Of a stretch of DNA of 64,000 nucleotides, positions 25,234-33,079 are shown one piece after another. Position 1 is the first letter of the stretch, and each line of letters starts with the position of its first letter. The notes under the pieces are model-generated. The model searched no databases and was not told the DNA's origin. It saw only the letters and a list, made by a program, of their open reading frames with translations. Source of the DNA: Xylanimonas cellulosilytica DSM 15894 (GTDB lineage: Bacteria > Actinomycetota > Actinomycetes > Actinomycetales > Cellulomonadaceae); assembly GCF_000024965.1 (NCBI RefSeq), contig NC_013530.1, positions 1,984,001 to 2,048,000 on the forward strand. The letters run 5' to 3'. Made by a program: the position numbers and the translations under genes.

Positions 25234-26103
25234 ATGTCCTATCTGAAGCCTGCCGAGCTCGTCCCGACGATCATCGACGCCGGCGCGAACAAGGTCCTGC
25301 TCTCCACGCGGGACACGCTCCTGCGCTCCATCATGGGTGGAGCGATCCTGACGATCGGTGCCGCGTTCGCCGTCACCGTCTCCGTGACGACGGGGAACGC
25401 GCTCCTCGGCGCGATCCTGTTCCCCGTCGGGTTCATCACGCTGTACCTCCTGGGGTACGACCTGCTCACGGGCCTGTTCGTCCTCGGCCCGCTCGCATGG
25501 CTCGACAAGCGCCCCGGCATCACGGTGCGCGCGGTGCTGCGCAACTGGGGCCTGGTATTCCTCGGGAACTTCATCGGCGCCTTCACCGTGGCCGTGTTCG
25601 TGGCGATCGTCGTGACGTACGGCTTCTCCACCGCGCCCAACGAGGTCGGTGAAGCGATCGGGCACATCGGCGAGGGGCGGACCGTGGGCTACGCCGAGCA
25701 CGGGGCGGCCGGCATGCTCACGTTGTTCGTGCGCGGGATGCTGTGCAACTGGATGGTGTCCATGGGCGTCATCGGCGCGATGGTCGCCAAGGACGTGCCT
25801 GGCAAGGCCCTCGCCATGTGGATGCCCGTCATGCTGTTCTTCTTCATGGGCTTCGAGCACTCGATCGTCAACATGTTCCTGTTCCCCTCCGGGCTCCTCC
25901 TCGGCGGGCAGTTCACGATCATGGACTACCTCGTCTGGAACGAGATCCCCACGGTGATCGGCAACCTGGTCGGCGGTCTGCTCCTGACCGGGCTCCCCCT
26001 CTACTTCACCCACGGCCGCCCCGCGGCGCGGCGCGCCACCCCGCAGGCGGCACCGGCCACGACGGCCGCAGCCGAGCACGAACTGGTCTCCGAGCCGGCC
26101 TGA
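25234..26103 (+). CDS. Formate/nitrite transporter (FNT) family channel
   Basis: The 289-residue membrane protein has six or seven hydrophobic segments and the FNT pattern: LKPAELVPTIIDAGANKVLLS at the N-terminus, GNFIGAF in the middle and VRGMLCNWMVSMGVIGAM, the signature around the pore histidine region. It moves formate, nitrite or hydrosulphide across the membrane. With pflAB in the same window, formate is a natural substrate, but NirC-like nitrite transport cannot be excluded. The C-terminal 25 residues are Ala/Thr-rich. A TAGCGT hexamer about 50 bases upstream may be its -10. Confidence 0.88.
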   Translation: MSYLKPAELVPTIIDAGANKVLLSTRDTLLRSIMGGAILTIGAAFAVTVSVTTGNALLGAILFPVGFITLYLLGYDLLTGLFVLGPLAWLDKRPGITVRAVLRNWGLVFLGNFIGAFTVAVFVAIVVTYGFSTAPNEVGEAIGHIGEGRTVGYAEHGAAGMLTLFVRGMLCNWMVSMGVIGAMVAKDVPGKALAMWMPVMLFFFMGFEHSIVNMFLFPSGLLLGGQFTIMDYLVWNEIPTVIGNLVGGLLLTGLPLYFTHGRPAARRATPQAAPATTAAAEHELVSEPA

Positions 26104-26112
26104 CCGTACGAA

Positions 26113-26153
26113 CGTCGCGCCGTCGGGCCTGCCGCAGGCCCGACGGCGCGACG
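26113..26153 (+). terminator. 19-bp hairpin after the FNT channel gene
   Basis: Perfect 19-base arms (26113-26131 and 26135-26153) flank a 3-base loop, ten bases after the stop codon. There is no T-run. The remaining bases to 26324 show no gene. Confidence 0.75.
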
Positions 26154-26324
26154 CTCCGTTGGTCGAGATGGTCGTCTCAGCGAAGGCCCGCAGTCCGCGC
26201 TTCGCCGCCGGACGACCGCTCAGTCAACGCCCTCGACCCGAGGGGCGGAACGCCTGCGTCAACGATTGGGGTTAGTCGACCGCGTGCGGACCGCAGGCGG
26301 ACCAACCCAGGAAAGGGGCCCGCA

Positions 26325-26687
26325 ATGGTGCGCCCAACTTCTCGTTTCCAGTTCGACGGCGGCGCTGGCTCGTACCTCGGCGTCGTGCTCCTCGGAGCAC
26401 TCATCACGCTCGTCACCCTGGGCATCTGCTACCCGTTCGCGCTCGTCCTGATCGAGCGGTGGAAGTCCGAGCACTCGATGATCGACGGCCAGCGCCTCGT
26501 CTTCACCGGCTCTGCGACCGGCTTGTTCGGCCTGTGGATCAAGTGGTTCTTGCTCATCGTGATCACCCTCGGCATCTACTCGCTCTGGGTGGCTCCCCGC
26601 CTGGAGCAGTGGAGGTGGGAGCACCGGGCATTCGCGGGCAGCCCGAGCGGCCCGCCCGGTGTCACGGTGAACGTCGCGACCGCCTGA
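26325..26687 (+). CDS. DUF898-like small membrane protein
   Basis: The 120-residue protein opens with SRFQFDGGAGSYLGV and has two or three hydrophobic segments. RWKSEHSMIDGQRLVFTGS lies between them and SLWVAPRLEQWRWEH follows the last. This is the DUF898 pattern (YjgN-like membrane proteins of unknown function), shorter than Escherichia coli YjgN. The ATG at 26325 has GAAAGGGG upstream. It stands alone between the FNT gene and a convergent lipoprotein gene. Confidence 0.7.
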   Translation: MVRPTSRFQFDGGAGSYLGVVLLGALITLVTLGICYPFALVLIERWKSEHSMIDGQRLVFTGSATGLFGLWIKWFLLIVITLGIYSLWVAPRLEQWRWEHRAFAGSPSGPPGVTVNVATA

Positions 26688-26786
26688 CCCTCGGCGACAC
26701 CCCAAGAGCAAAGTGCTCCCGCGGGCGAGCAGCGTCCACTTTCGGGCCTCATCGTCGAGCCGTTCCATCAGTTCGCGTGTCGCGCA

Positions 26787-27263
26787 TCAGCCGCCCGTGA
26801 ACATGGAGATGGCCAGCTCAGCATCCACCGCCAGGCAAGGCTCGCTGAGGGTGGACAGGGCGTCGTTCCAGGCGTCCGACCTGATCCCGACGGGCTCGGC
26901 TGCCGTCCCGGCACCGACCGCGGGGGCGGCCTCCTTGAGGTCGGCGATCCCCTGGCTGACGGCACCGTCGCCGCTCGAGGGAATGCGGTCGAGTGCGCGC
27001 GTCGCGACCGCGTACCAGCCCTGCTGCTCCTGGGGAGCCATGCGCCCCTCTCTCAGGGCGATGCCTGCGTTCTCCACGATCGTCATGACGTCGGAGACGG
27101 CCGCGCACGCGGCAGCGTCCTGCGCCACGTCGTTCTCGGGTGCGTCAGCCTGGGTCACCTCTCCCGTGGGCTCCAGTTGGGCGTCGTTCGCGCCGTCGCA
27201 GCCGGCCAGCATCAGAGCGACGAACACCAGGGCCGATGCTCCCGCGGTCTGCCTTCCACGCAT
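26787..27263 (-). CDS. Putative lipoprotein of unknown function
   Basis: The 158-residue precursor has a lipoprotein signal peptide ending in LMLAGC, with Cys22 as the lipid anchor. The mature part is acidic at first, then mostly helical with ACAAVSDVMTIVENAGIALREG and a second Cys near EPCLAVD; the two cysteines might bridge outside the cell. No family was recognised. The ATG at 27263 has GGAGGT eight bases upstream. The longer frame before it has no signal-like start. Confidence 0.7.
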   Translation of the reverse strand: MRGRQTAGASALVFVALMLAGCDGANDAQLEPTGEVTQADAPENDVAQDAAACAAVSDVMTIVENAGIALREGRMAPQEQQGWYAVATRALDRIPSSGDGAVSQGIADLKEAAPAVGAGTAAEPVGIRSDAWNDALSTLSEPCLAVDAELAISMFTGG

Positions 27264-27582
27264 GAACGCGCACCTCCGTCTTGACGAGTGTGTCCAGAGG
27301 CTACACAGCCCGTCATCAACGAGATGACGCTCTACAGGGCGGTCGAGGATCGGGCTACGTGCGGTACGCCGCCACGGACGAACCCAGCCACACGCCGATC
27401 CGACCTTCCGTGGGTGTGCATCACGCGCAGCTGACAACGTCCCGGGCCGATCCAGTCAGGCCATCGGTTTCGTCCGAACGGACTACAGCGGTGGGTGTTG
27501 TGATGAGCCGGTTCAGTGGGCCACCGTCGGGCCGACTGCTCGAGCGGAGCAGCTCAGCCGGGTGGCCGCTCCCGCTGCGCGG
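27264..27582. other. Intergenic region with no recognised gene
   Basis: About 320 bases lie between the divergent lipoprotein gene and the small secreted protein gene. They hold the ribosome site of the lipoprotein gene and the approach to a -10 at 27583-27588. Base composition is slightly less G/C-biased than the genes. No repeat or RNA was seen. Confidence 0.4.
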
Positions 27583-27595
27583 TAGCGTCAGCAGC

Positions 27596-27922
27596 GTGAG
27601 CTCAGGACGTGCAGGGATCGGCGTCTCGGCAGCGCTCCTCCTCGCGCTCGCCGTCGGACTCGCCTGGGCCGACGAGGACGACGACGAGTTCACCTGTGCG
27701 GAACTGCTCAGGGGCGTCACTCGCTCCCCCATCAGCGATCCGTCGACCGGTGGTTACGACACGGTGGGCGCAATCCTCGGCATTCTCAAAGATCAATGCC
27801 CTGCCGAGTTCGGGACCGCGAAGGATCGGCTCCGCGATGCGGGTTACTACCGTGAGCCTCCGTGGTTTCTCTCGTCGTCAGCCGGAGAGGCATCCGCGGC
27901 GATCCGCTCGGCGACAGGCTGA
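27596..27922 (+). CDS. Small secreted protein of unknown function
   Basis: The 108-residue precursor starts SSGRAGIGVSAALLLALAV, a clear signal peptide with probable cleavage after AWA (about residue 27) before a run of acidic residues (DEDDDEF). The mature part has two cysteines (CAEL and DQCPAEF) about 35 residues apart. The start GTG at 27596 is supported by TAGCGT 13 bases upstream and by the signal peptide; the open frame reaches further upstream without looking coding. No family was recognised. Confidence 0.6.
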   Translation: MSSGRAGIGVSAALLLALAVGLAWADEDDDEFTCAELLRGVTRSPISDPSTGGYDTVGAILGILKDQCPAEFGTAKDRLRDAGYYREPPWFLSSSAGEASAAIRSATG

Positions 27923-27988
27923 GGCGGATCGACGGGTTCCTGGCGGGGCGCGACAGCCCCAACAGTCCTGGCAGACGCGAACGCAGAA

Positions 27989-28306
27989 TCACAGGCCCTC
28001 GGCGATGTGCTTGATCGTGGCGAGGCGACGGTCCCACGCGGCACCCACGGCTTCGAGGCGACGGGCCGTCTCGCTCAGCTGCGCTCCCAGCACGCGGTAG
28101 CGCAGCTCGCGGCCGACGCGAGCGGACTCGACGAGTCCCACCTCCTCAAGGACTGCAAGATGCTTGGCGATGGCCTGCCGCGTGACGGGCAGGCGTCCGG
28201 CGAGGGCGGACGCTGACGCGTCGCCCTCGCCGAGGGCCGCCAGGATGCTCCAACGCGTCTCGTCGCCGAGGGCGGCGAAGACCGGAACGAGGCTGCTTGC
28301 CGTCAT
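27989..28306 (-). CDS. ArsR-family (HTH) transcriptional regulator
   Basis: The 105-residue winged-helix protein has LVPVFAALGDETRWSILAAL at the start, then the helix-turn-helix SASALAGRLPVTRQAIAKHL and the wing SARVGRELRYRVL. No metal-binding cysteine pair (CxC) is present, so it is not an arsenic or cadmium sensor. It belongs to the group usually paired with an AHSA1/SRPBCC protein. It overlaps that gene by four bases (ATGA) and is downstream of it. Twin operators upstream of the pair suggest self-repression. Confidence 0.9.
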   Translation of the reverse strand: MTASSLVPVFAALGDETRWSILAALGEGDASASALAGRLPVTRQAIAKHLAVLEEVGLVESARVGRELRYRVLGAQLSETARRLEAVGAAWDRRLATIKHIAEGL

Positions 28307-28776
28307 GACCCGCCTTCGAGGTACGCGACGAGCTCGTCGAGCTCGGCATCCCAACCCCCGCGGTTGCTCTCCATGCTGGCGCCGGGGTCGGTGAGCGTCT
28401 CGAAGCCGGACTCGACGACGGTCAGCCGGGTACCGCCGTCGACGGGCTCGAGCGTGAACCGGAACACCGTCGAGCGGTCGGGGTGGATGGGCACGGCGTG
28501 CGTGTTGTCGTTGCCCCAGCGGTAGGCGACGACGTGCGGCGGGTCGAGCTCCTCGATCCGCACCGGGAAGGCGCCGTAGCCGTTGAAGGTGAAGGTACCG
28601 CCGGCGCCGACGGCGAGCTCGTCGAGGACGGCGGCCTGCGGGAACCACCGCGCGATGTGCTCGGCCTGCGTGACCGCGGCCCACACCTTCTCGGGCGGCG
28701 CGGCGATCGTGATGGTGCGCCGCACGGTGAACGCGTCGCTGTCGACGACCGAGGGGTCGTTCGTGATCATGCTCAT
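28303..28776 (-). CDS. AHSA1/SRPBCC-family protein
   Basis: The 157-residue protein has the START-like/AHSA1 beta-grasp fold pattern: FTVRRTITIAAPPEKVWAAV, HIARWFPQAAV, FNGYGAFPVRIEELDPPHVV and GGWDAELDELVAYLE at the end. Such proteins bind hydrophobic ligands; their biochemical role with ArsR partners is mostly unknown. ATGs at 28776 and 28770 are both possible; 28776 has AAAGGATC upstream. It is the first gene of the two-gene operon with the ArsR regulator. Confidence 0.88.
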   Translation of the reverse strand: MSMITNDPSVVDSDAFTVRRTITIAAPPEKVWAAVTQAEHIARWFPQAAVLDELAVGAGGTFTFNGYGAFPVRIEELDPPHVVAYRWGNDNTHAVPIHPDRSTVFRFTLEPVDGGTRLTVVESGFETLTDPGASMESNRGGWDAELDELVAYLEGGS

Positions 28777-28801
28777 GATCCTGATCCTTTCGATGGAATG
28801 C

Positions 28802-28852
28802 TGCAACCCCAGAGTTGCACACATCCTCGGGAGTGCAACTGTCCGGTTGCAC
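28802..28852 (-). promoter_or_regulatory. Twin operators upstream of the AHSA1/ArsR operon
   Basis: Two inverted repeats with identical geometry are seen: TGCAAC-N6-GTTGCA (28802-28819) and GTGCAAC-N6-GTTGCAC (28833-28852). Their centres are 32 bases apart, about three helical turns, so a dimer on each would sit on the same DNA face. ArsR proteins bind such short palindromes next to their own promoter, so these are candidate sites for the regulator at 27989. Confidence 0.7.
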
Positions 28853-28860
28853 ACGAATGG

Positions 28861-29343
28861 GCAACACCGAACGCCGACGAGCTCGGCCAGCGCACGGAGC
28901 TCCTCACCACCGCCATCACCTTCGGCGCCGACGTCGCCGACCTGTTCCACCTCGACCTGGCCTACTCCCCCACCTACGCCACCACCAAGGACCCGGTGCA
29001 CTACACCGGCATGGCGCTCGACGGCGCGATCCACGGGCACGCCCCGCTCATCACCCCCGCCGAGCTCGAGACCCGCCGCAAGACCGGGGAGAAGATCCAG
29101 GTCGTCAACGTCCGCTCCGCCAAGGACCGCGCGAAATCCTTCGTCGCGGACTCGGTCCACCTCCCGCTCGACCAGCTCCGCGAACGCTCCGGCGAGCTCG
29201 ACCCGACCCTCGTCACCGTGACGTACTGCAACAAGGGCGTCACCGGGAACGCCGGCCAGAACGTGCTGCGCAACCTCGACTTCGAGCGCGTCTACAACCT
29301 GTCCGGCGGCAACCAGAACTGGCAGGCCTGGACCTCCGCCTGA
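28861..29343 (+). pseudogene. 5'-truncated CoA-disulfide-reductase-like gene (dimerisation plus rhodanese domains)
   Basis: The frame encodes about 160 residues. The first part (ELLTTAITFGADVADLFHLD, then LAYSPTYATTKDPVHYTGMA) is the C-terminal dimerisation region of FAD-dependent pyridine nucleotide-disulfide oxidoreductases of the CoA-disulfide reductase type. A rhodanese domain follows, with VVNVRSAKDRAKSF and a Cys-containing loop TYCNKGVTGN. The FAD and NAD domains are missing, and no start codon precedes the homology in frame. The break lies right beside the twin operators. It is best read as a remnant left by deletion or rearrangement. Confidence 0.7.
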
Positions 29344-29382
29344 ACCGCCCGCCACGTCTGCACCGAGAAGAGAAGACCCCGC

Positions 29383-29618
29383 ATGCCTTCAGCGATGTTC
29401 GTCTGCCGGCGGCTCCCAGCTCGCCGCCGGCCTCACGCGCGCGCTGTCCGGCGGCGCCCTGGAGGTCCGGTCGGCCGGGACCGGCCCCGACAGCGAGGTG
29501 CACCCTCTCGTGGTGGCGGCCCTGGCGGAGAAGGGAATCGACATCTCCGCCGAGGAGCCGAAGGCCCTGACCACCGAGGCTGTTGCCGCGTCCGACATCG
29601 TCGTGATCACGACAACAC
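29383..29618 (+). pseudogene. Broken arsC-like (low-molecular-weight phosphatase fold) gene remnant
   Basis: An ATG at 29383 opens MPSAMFVC, the start of an ArsC/LMW-phosphatase P-loop. The frame then shifts with a small deletion, and the second frame gives SQLAAGLTRALSGGALEVRS, AGTGPDSEVHPLVVAALAEK and EPKALTTEAVAASDIVVIT. The P-loop HNxGRS is lost and the last third is missing, cut off next to the tRNA-like fragment at 29639. It is adjacent to the reductase remnant, so a small redox or arsenic-related cluster seems to have decayed here. Confidence 0.65.
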
Positions 29619-29638
29619 GAAAGGCCCCCCGAACTCAG

Positions 29639-29713
29639 CGTTTCCGCTGGTCGGAGGGCCTCTCGAGAAGGTGGGCGATACTGGGATCGAACCAGAGACA
29701 TCTTCGGTGTGAA
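29639..29713 (-). repeat. Degenerate 3' half of tRNA-Val(CAC): attachment-site-like repeat
   Basis: These 75 bases match 33753-33826 (the intact tRNA-Val 3' half plus the DNA just downstream) with four substitutions and one indel. On the minus strand it covers the anticodon loop, T arm and acceptor 3' side, and stops inside the anticodon loop, where the match ends. Same orientation, 4.1 kb apart: this is the expected layout for a tyrosine-integrase insertion into a tRNA gene. It is not a functional tRNA because the 5' half is absent. Confidence 0.65.
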
Positions 29714-29836
29714 GGGCAGTAACGCGATTAGCGACCTGGGGGATTGCGCGAGATTCCGGGGATTGCCGTCCGTGGTCGTCGGTCGCTGTCGGGCCTGTGG
29801 GGATGCCGTAGATGCCCACTTAGGTGCCCAGGAGGG
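29714..29836. other. Left edge of the tRNA-bounded segment
   Basis: This stretch adjoins the tRNA fragment. It has no convincing gene on either strand. It contains short direct G-rich motifs (gggattgc, ggggattgcc) but nothing that could be assigned as an integrase arm site. Confidence 0.3.
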
Positions 29837-29935
29837 TCAGGCGTCGAGTGCGCGTGGCGGGTCGGCGTCGAGTCGGGTGAGTGCCCCGCGCGCCAGCGCC
29901 CCGATGACCAGTCCGGCCACGATGAATCCGATCAC
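29837..29935 (-). CDS. Very short GlsB/YeaQ-like membrane peptide
   Basis: A 32-codon frame starts at GTG 29935 with GGGAGGAAG upstream at ideal spacing. It encodes a hydrophobic stretch IGFIVAGLVIGALARGALTR and a charged tail LDADPPRALDA. The pattern IGFIVAGLVIGALAR is that of the first helix of GlsB/YeaQ/YmgE (transglycosylase-associated) proteins, which are normally about 80-90 residues. It may be a genuine small membrane protein or a truncated relative. Confidence 0.45.
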   Translation of the reverse strand: MIGFIVAGLVIGALARGALTRLDADPPRALDA

Positions 29936-30055
29936 GACTTCCTCCCGTTGTCGGGAATGAGCGGTTTCGCCACCATGGCCGAGGTGCGCCTCACGCACCT
30001 GCCGAAGTCGCCTGGTGATCGGTCGCGGCGCGCGGGCTGATCCTGGCTTCCGGTC

Positions 30056-30946
30056 TCAGCGCCAGAACGCGGAGAGTCGGGCGGCGAGCGTCTTGCCCTG
30101 CTCGTGCCCGGCCCGCGCCGCGTCCGGGCGCAGCACGACGTTCATCGCGTTGGCGCCGAACAGATGCTCCGACTCGCCGCCCGGGACGATCGTCTCGACG
30201 CGGCTGCCGGCGGCGCGCAGCTCCTCGACCTGCGCCGCGAGGTGGGTGCCCCACTCGAGCGGGTGCCGCGACCTGCCGCCGAACGGCGAGAGCACCAGCA
30301 CCCGGGCGTACCCGGCCGCGAGGTCGGCGTTCTCGTTGCGGCGGAAGCCGCCGTCGATGTAGCGCTCGTCCCCGACGGCGTGGGGACGGCCGCTCGCGCA
30401 GCTGGCGGCGACGGCGTCGGCCAGGCCGACGCCGCTGTGCCGGTCCAGCACCACCGGGTCGCCGCTGCGGGCGTCGACGGCGGTGATCAGCACGTCTCGC
30501 TCGGGCCACTGCTGGCTGGGCAGCCGGGCGGCGACGGTGTCACGCCACCGGGCGTGGGTCGCGGCGGGCGACGCGGCGTCGAGCTCCATCGTCGCGGCGG
30601 CCATCCTGCGGCGTGCGTCCTGCGGGCCCGTGGAGGCGGCGATCAGCGCGTCCATCCGCGCGAGGTGCTCGACGACGGAGGCGGCCGTGGCCCGTGAGGC
30701 ACCCGGTGGGACTGCGCTGGTGCGTCGCTGGTGCTCGGCCGAGAGGATGTCGGCGAGAAGGTCGGACAGGCTGGCGCCGGTGATCTGTGCCGCGGCCGTG
30801 GAGCCGGCCGAGGTGCCGACCACCAGGTCGGCGTCGGTCACGTCCAACCCGGCCTCGAAGAGACCGGCGACGACGCCGATCAGCCAGGCGTTGCCGGTGG
30901 AGCCGCCACCGCCGAGCACGAGTGCTCGCTCGTTCGTTGCGTTCAT
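30056..30946 (-). CDS. Patatin-like phospholipase family protein
   Basis: The 296-residue hydrolase has the three patatin motifs: oxyanion loop LGGGGSTGNAWLIGV (about residues 10-24), nucleophile elbow GTSAGSTAA, and the catalytic Asp in YIDGGFRRNEN. The catalytic dyad Ser/Asp is intact. It would release fatty acids from phospholipids or related esters; the in vivo substrate is unknown. There is no signal peptide. The ATG at 30946 begins just before the first motif; the longer frame adds about 26 unlikely residues. Confidence 0.88.
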   Translation of the reverse strand: MNATNERALVLGGGGSTGNAWLIGVVAGLFEAGLDVTDADLVVGTSAGSTAAAQITGASLSDLLADILSAEHQRRTSAVPPGASRATAASVVEHLARMDALIAASTGPQDARRRMAAATMELDAASPAATHARWRDTVAARLPSQQWPERDVLITAVDARSGDPVVLDRHSGVGLADAVAASCASGRPHAVGDERYIDGGFRRNENADLAAGYARVLVLSPFGGRSRHPLEWGTHLAAQVEELRAAGSRVETIVPGGESEHLFGANAMNVVLRPDAARAGHEQGKTLAARLSAFWR

Positions 30947-31152
30947 GGGAGTCGCCTTTCGCGATGTGCCTGTTCGGGCGCTCCCGGCGGCTGCGTCAGC
31001 CGCGCGATCGTGGCAGCGGAGCACCCACGACGGATGGTGCGTTCACGGGTCTCACCTCCTGCCGGTCAGTCACGATCACGGCGACGCTAGCACCCGGCCG
31101 GGCCGAGGCACCCGCCAATTTCCGTCGCCCGTCAGGGGCTCGCCCCACGACA

Positions 31153-31902
31153 ATGGCCGGCATGAACGAGGTCCAGGTCGTGGTCGCGCACGACGAGCGC
31201 GCGACCCTCCGCGTCGGTGACGTGTTCCTGAAGGTCGACGCCGACCAGTCGCGCATCGACGTCGAGCTCGCGGCCATGGCCCTGGCGCCCGTCCCGACGC
31301 CCGACGTCCTGTGGCGCAACCCGCCCGTCCTCGCGCTCGCGGCGGTCCGAGGGACGGCGCTCGGCCGGCTCGGAGAGCCCTCGCCCGTGTCGTCGTCGGC
31401 GTGGGCCGCCGCGGGCGCGGCAGTCAGGCTGCTCCACGACGCACCGCTGCCGTCGTGGCCCGGGCGGAGCCTCACGGAGGACGCCGTCGGGCGGCTCGAC
31501 GCCGAGTGCGACTGGCTCATGCGGAACAACGTCCTCCCCGCCGACCTCGTGAAGCGGAACCGGCGGATCGCCCAGCGCGCGTTTCGGTCCTGGGCTCCGG
31601 TGTTCGCGCACGGCGACCTGCAGCTCACGCACGTGTTCGTCGAGGGCGACGTCGTCACGGGCATCATCGACTGGTCCGAAGCAGGCAAGGGCGACCCCCT
31701 GTACGACCTCGCGGTGCTCACGCTCGGGCACGAGGAGCACCTGGACGACGTCGTCGCGGGCTACGGCGCCGACATCGACCTCGACGTCGTGCGCGCCTGG
31801 TGGTCGTGGCGAAGCCTGTGCGCGGCGCGCTGGCTGACCGAGCACGGCTTCGACCCTGCCGCACCGGGAGCAGAGTTCGACGTGCTGAGGTCGGCGAAGT
31901 GA
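31153..31902 (+). CDS. Aminoglycoside phosphotransferase (APH)-family protein
   Basis: The 249-residue kinase-like protein has a small N-lobe and the catalytic loop HGDLQLTHVFVEGD, with the base Asp present and His in the place of the usual Asn. The metal-binding Asp follows in GIIDWSEAGKGDPLYDLA. Family members phosphorylate antibiotics, choline or other hydroxyl compounds, and resistance should not be assumed. The start at 31153 or the next in-frame ATG at 31162 are both possible. It lies inside the segment bounded by the tRNA-Val copies. Confidence 0.82.
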   Translation: MAGMNEVQVVVAHDERATLRVGDVFLKVDADQSRIDVELAAMALAPVPTPDVLWRNPPVLALAAVRGTALGRLGEPSPVSSSAWAAAGAAVRLLHDAPLPSWPGRSLTEDAVGRLDAECDWLMRNNVLPADLVKRNRRIAQRAFRSWAPVFAHGDLQLTHVFVEGDVVTGIIDWSEAGKGDPLYDLAVLTLGHEEHLDDVVAGYGADIDLDVVRAWWSWRSLCAARWLTEHGFDPAAPGAEFDVLRSAK

Positions 31903-31947
31903 CGGACGCGTGGCCGTCCGAGCCTCGCGGGCAGGCATGCTGGACCC

Positions 31948-32244
31948 ATGTCGAAGAGTCTGCCCCTGGGCCCCACGGTGATCGACGACGGCAGCGAGGT
32001 GCGGTTCGTCGCAGGGTCCGACCAGTTCGCCATCCGTCTCAAGGACGGGCACCTGCACGTGCGCGCCATAGACGCCGCCGGCGGTGAGGCACAGATCGCC
32101 ATCGTCCCGACGTCGACGAGCACACTCAACCTGCGGATCGAGCGCCGGCCCTCGCACGGGCCGGTGGAGGTAGCAGGCCCGACGGCGCGTACCGCCGTAC
32201 CAGCGCACCCGGCCCCGACCGACTCCGCGCCCACCGCGCTGTGA
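31948..32244 (+). CDS. Hypothetical 98-residue protein
   Basis: The N-terminal 65 residues look like a small beta-rich domain (GSEVRFVAGSDQFAIRLKDG, LHVRAIDA). A Pro/Ala/Thr-rich tail follows. No family was recognised. A CATGCT hexamer 12 bases before the ATG fits a leaderless promoter. The stop overlaps the GTG of the VanZ-like gene (GTGA), so the two are probably co-transcribed. Confidence 0.55.
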   Translation: MSKSLPLGPTVIDDGSEVRFVAGSDQFAIRLKDGHLHVRAIDAAGGEAQIAIVPTSTSTLNLRIERRPSHGPVEVAGPTARTAVPAHPAPTDSAPTAL

Positions 32245-32883
32245 GCCGCACAGTGACCCGACCGGTGAGCCGACCCGTGAGCGGGCGCGCCGACACCAGC
32301 AGGACCGCGGCGCGCGTCGCCCTCAGGCTCTGCCTGCTGGTGCTGGCCTGGGTCATCCTGCTCAAGGCTCATCTCGGCGGCCTCGATGACCTTGCCGGCC
32401 GTCGATCCCTGAACCTGGTGCTGTTCGCCGGCACGGGCGACATTGACGGGCTCGGCCGCCCGGAGCTCGCCATCAACGTGCTCACGTTCATCCCGCTCGG
32501 CGTGCTGGTCTACCTCGCCGCAGGACGACACAGCCTCGGGAGAACTGCTCCTGCCCATCGTCGGCCCGAGCCTGGCGTTCGAGGTGGTCCAGTACGCCTT
32601 CGGCATCGGTGCCACAGACATCACCGATCTCCTCACCAACACCGCAGGGGGCCTGATCGGTCTGGGCATCTCCTTCTTCATCAGCGTCGCACCGAACTCC
32701 GAGCTCGGTCCGTTCATCGACCGCGCCGAAGCCCGGCACGGCCAGGTGAGCGGGATGCGAGAACTGCTCGGCGGACTCCGCGAGGCAGCGAGCGGAAGCA
32801 CGCCAGACCGCCAGTTCCTGGGATGGGTGACTGGCCGCCATGGGGTCCTGGACGCTCTCGGGGTTCCGCGCCAGAGCGCATGA
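32241..32883 (+). pseudogene. VanZ-like membrane protein gene with a frameshift
   Basis: The first frame (GTG at 32241) gives a basic N-terminus, a helix (RLCLLVLAWVILLKAHLG) and NVLTFIPLGVLVYLAAGR, the classic VanZ segment. It then runs into unrelated sequence. From about 32527 a second frame continues in register with LLLPIVGPSLAFEVVQYAFG, GATDITDLLTNTAGGLIGL and GISFF, the second half of VanZ. The change between frames is equivalent to one inserted base near 32515-32540. It is either a real inactivating mutation or a sequence error. A further 75 residues with no clear family follow the domain. Confidence 0.7.
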
Positions 32884-33079
32884 GGGCGCAACGAGAAACG
32901 CCGTCCACGAAGACATCGGGCGCCTTCCTGGCGTAGGTGTCCAGGTACCAGTCGCGGGCCTCGCGCACCAAGCGACGCTGTTCCCCGCGGGTCAGCAGCG
33001 AGTCCAACGACGCGCCTCCGCGGACAGCGGCGCACGCCGCAGCGTGCGTTCCCGCGCGCAGATCACTCACGCGCGTCAA
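32714..33079 (-). CDS. Doubtful ORF overlapping the end of the HTH gene; possible truncated partner
   Basis: The first 60 or so codons (TRVSDLRAGTHAAACAAVRG, then EARDWYLDTYARKAPDVFVD) have protein-like composition and start inside the stop region of the HTH gene (17-base overlap), as coupled genes do. The rest runs antisense through the VanZ-like gene and looks non-coding. It may be a truncated partner of the HTH protein. No family was recognised. Confidence 0.25.
   Translation of the reverse strand: MTRVSDLRAGTHAAACAAVRGGASLDSLLTRGEQRRLVREARDWYLDTYARKAPDVFVDGVSRCALMRSGAEPRERPGPHGGQSPIPGTGGLACFRSLPRGVRRAVLASRSPGRAGLRRGR

Noticed and set aside
27989..29618. Functional arsenic-resistance operon (ArsR plus arsC)
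   Set aside because: The ArsR protein lacks metal-binding cysteines, it is paired with AHSA1, and the arsC-like gene is broken.
29672..29713. Possible second tRNA-Val on the minus strand
   Set aside because: Only the 3' half is present, with substitutions in the T arm and no D arm or 5' acceptor strand. It cannot fold as a tRNA.
31153..31902. Antibiotic-resistance aminoglycoside kinase
   Set aside because: Only the general APH fold is visible and the catalytic Asn is replaced by His. Nothing in the context shows antibiotic specificity.
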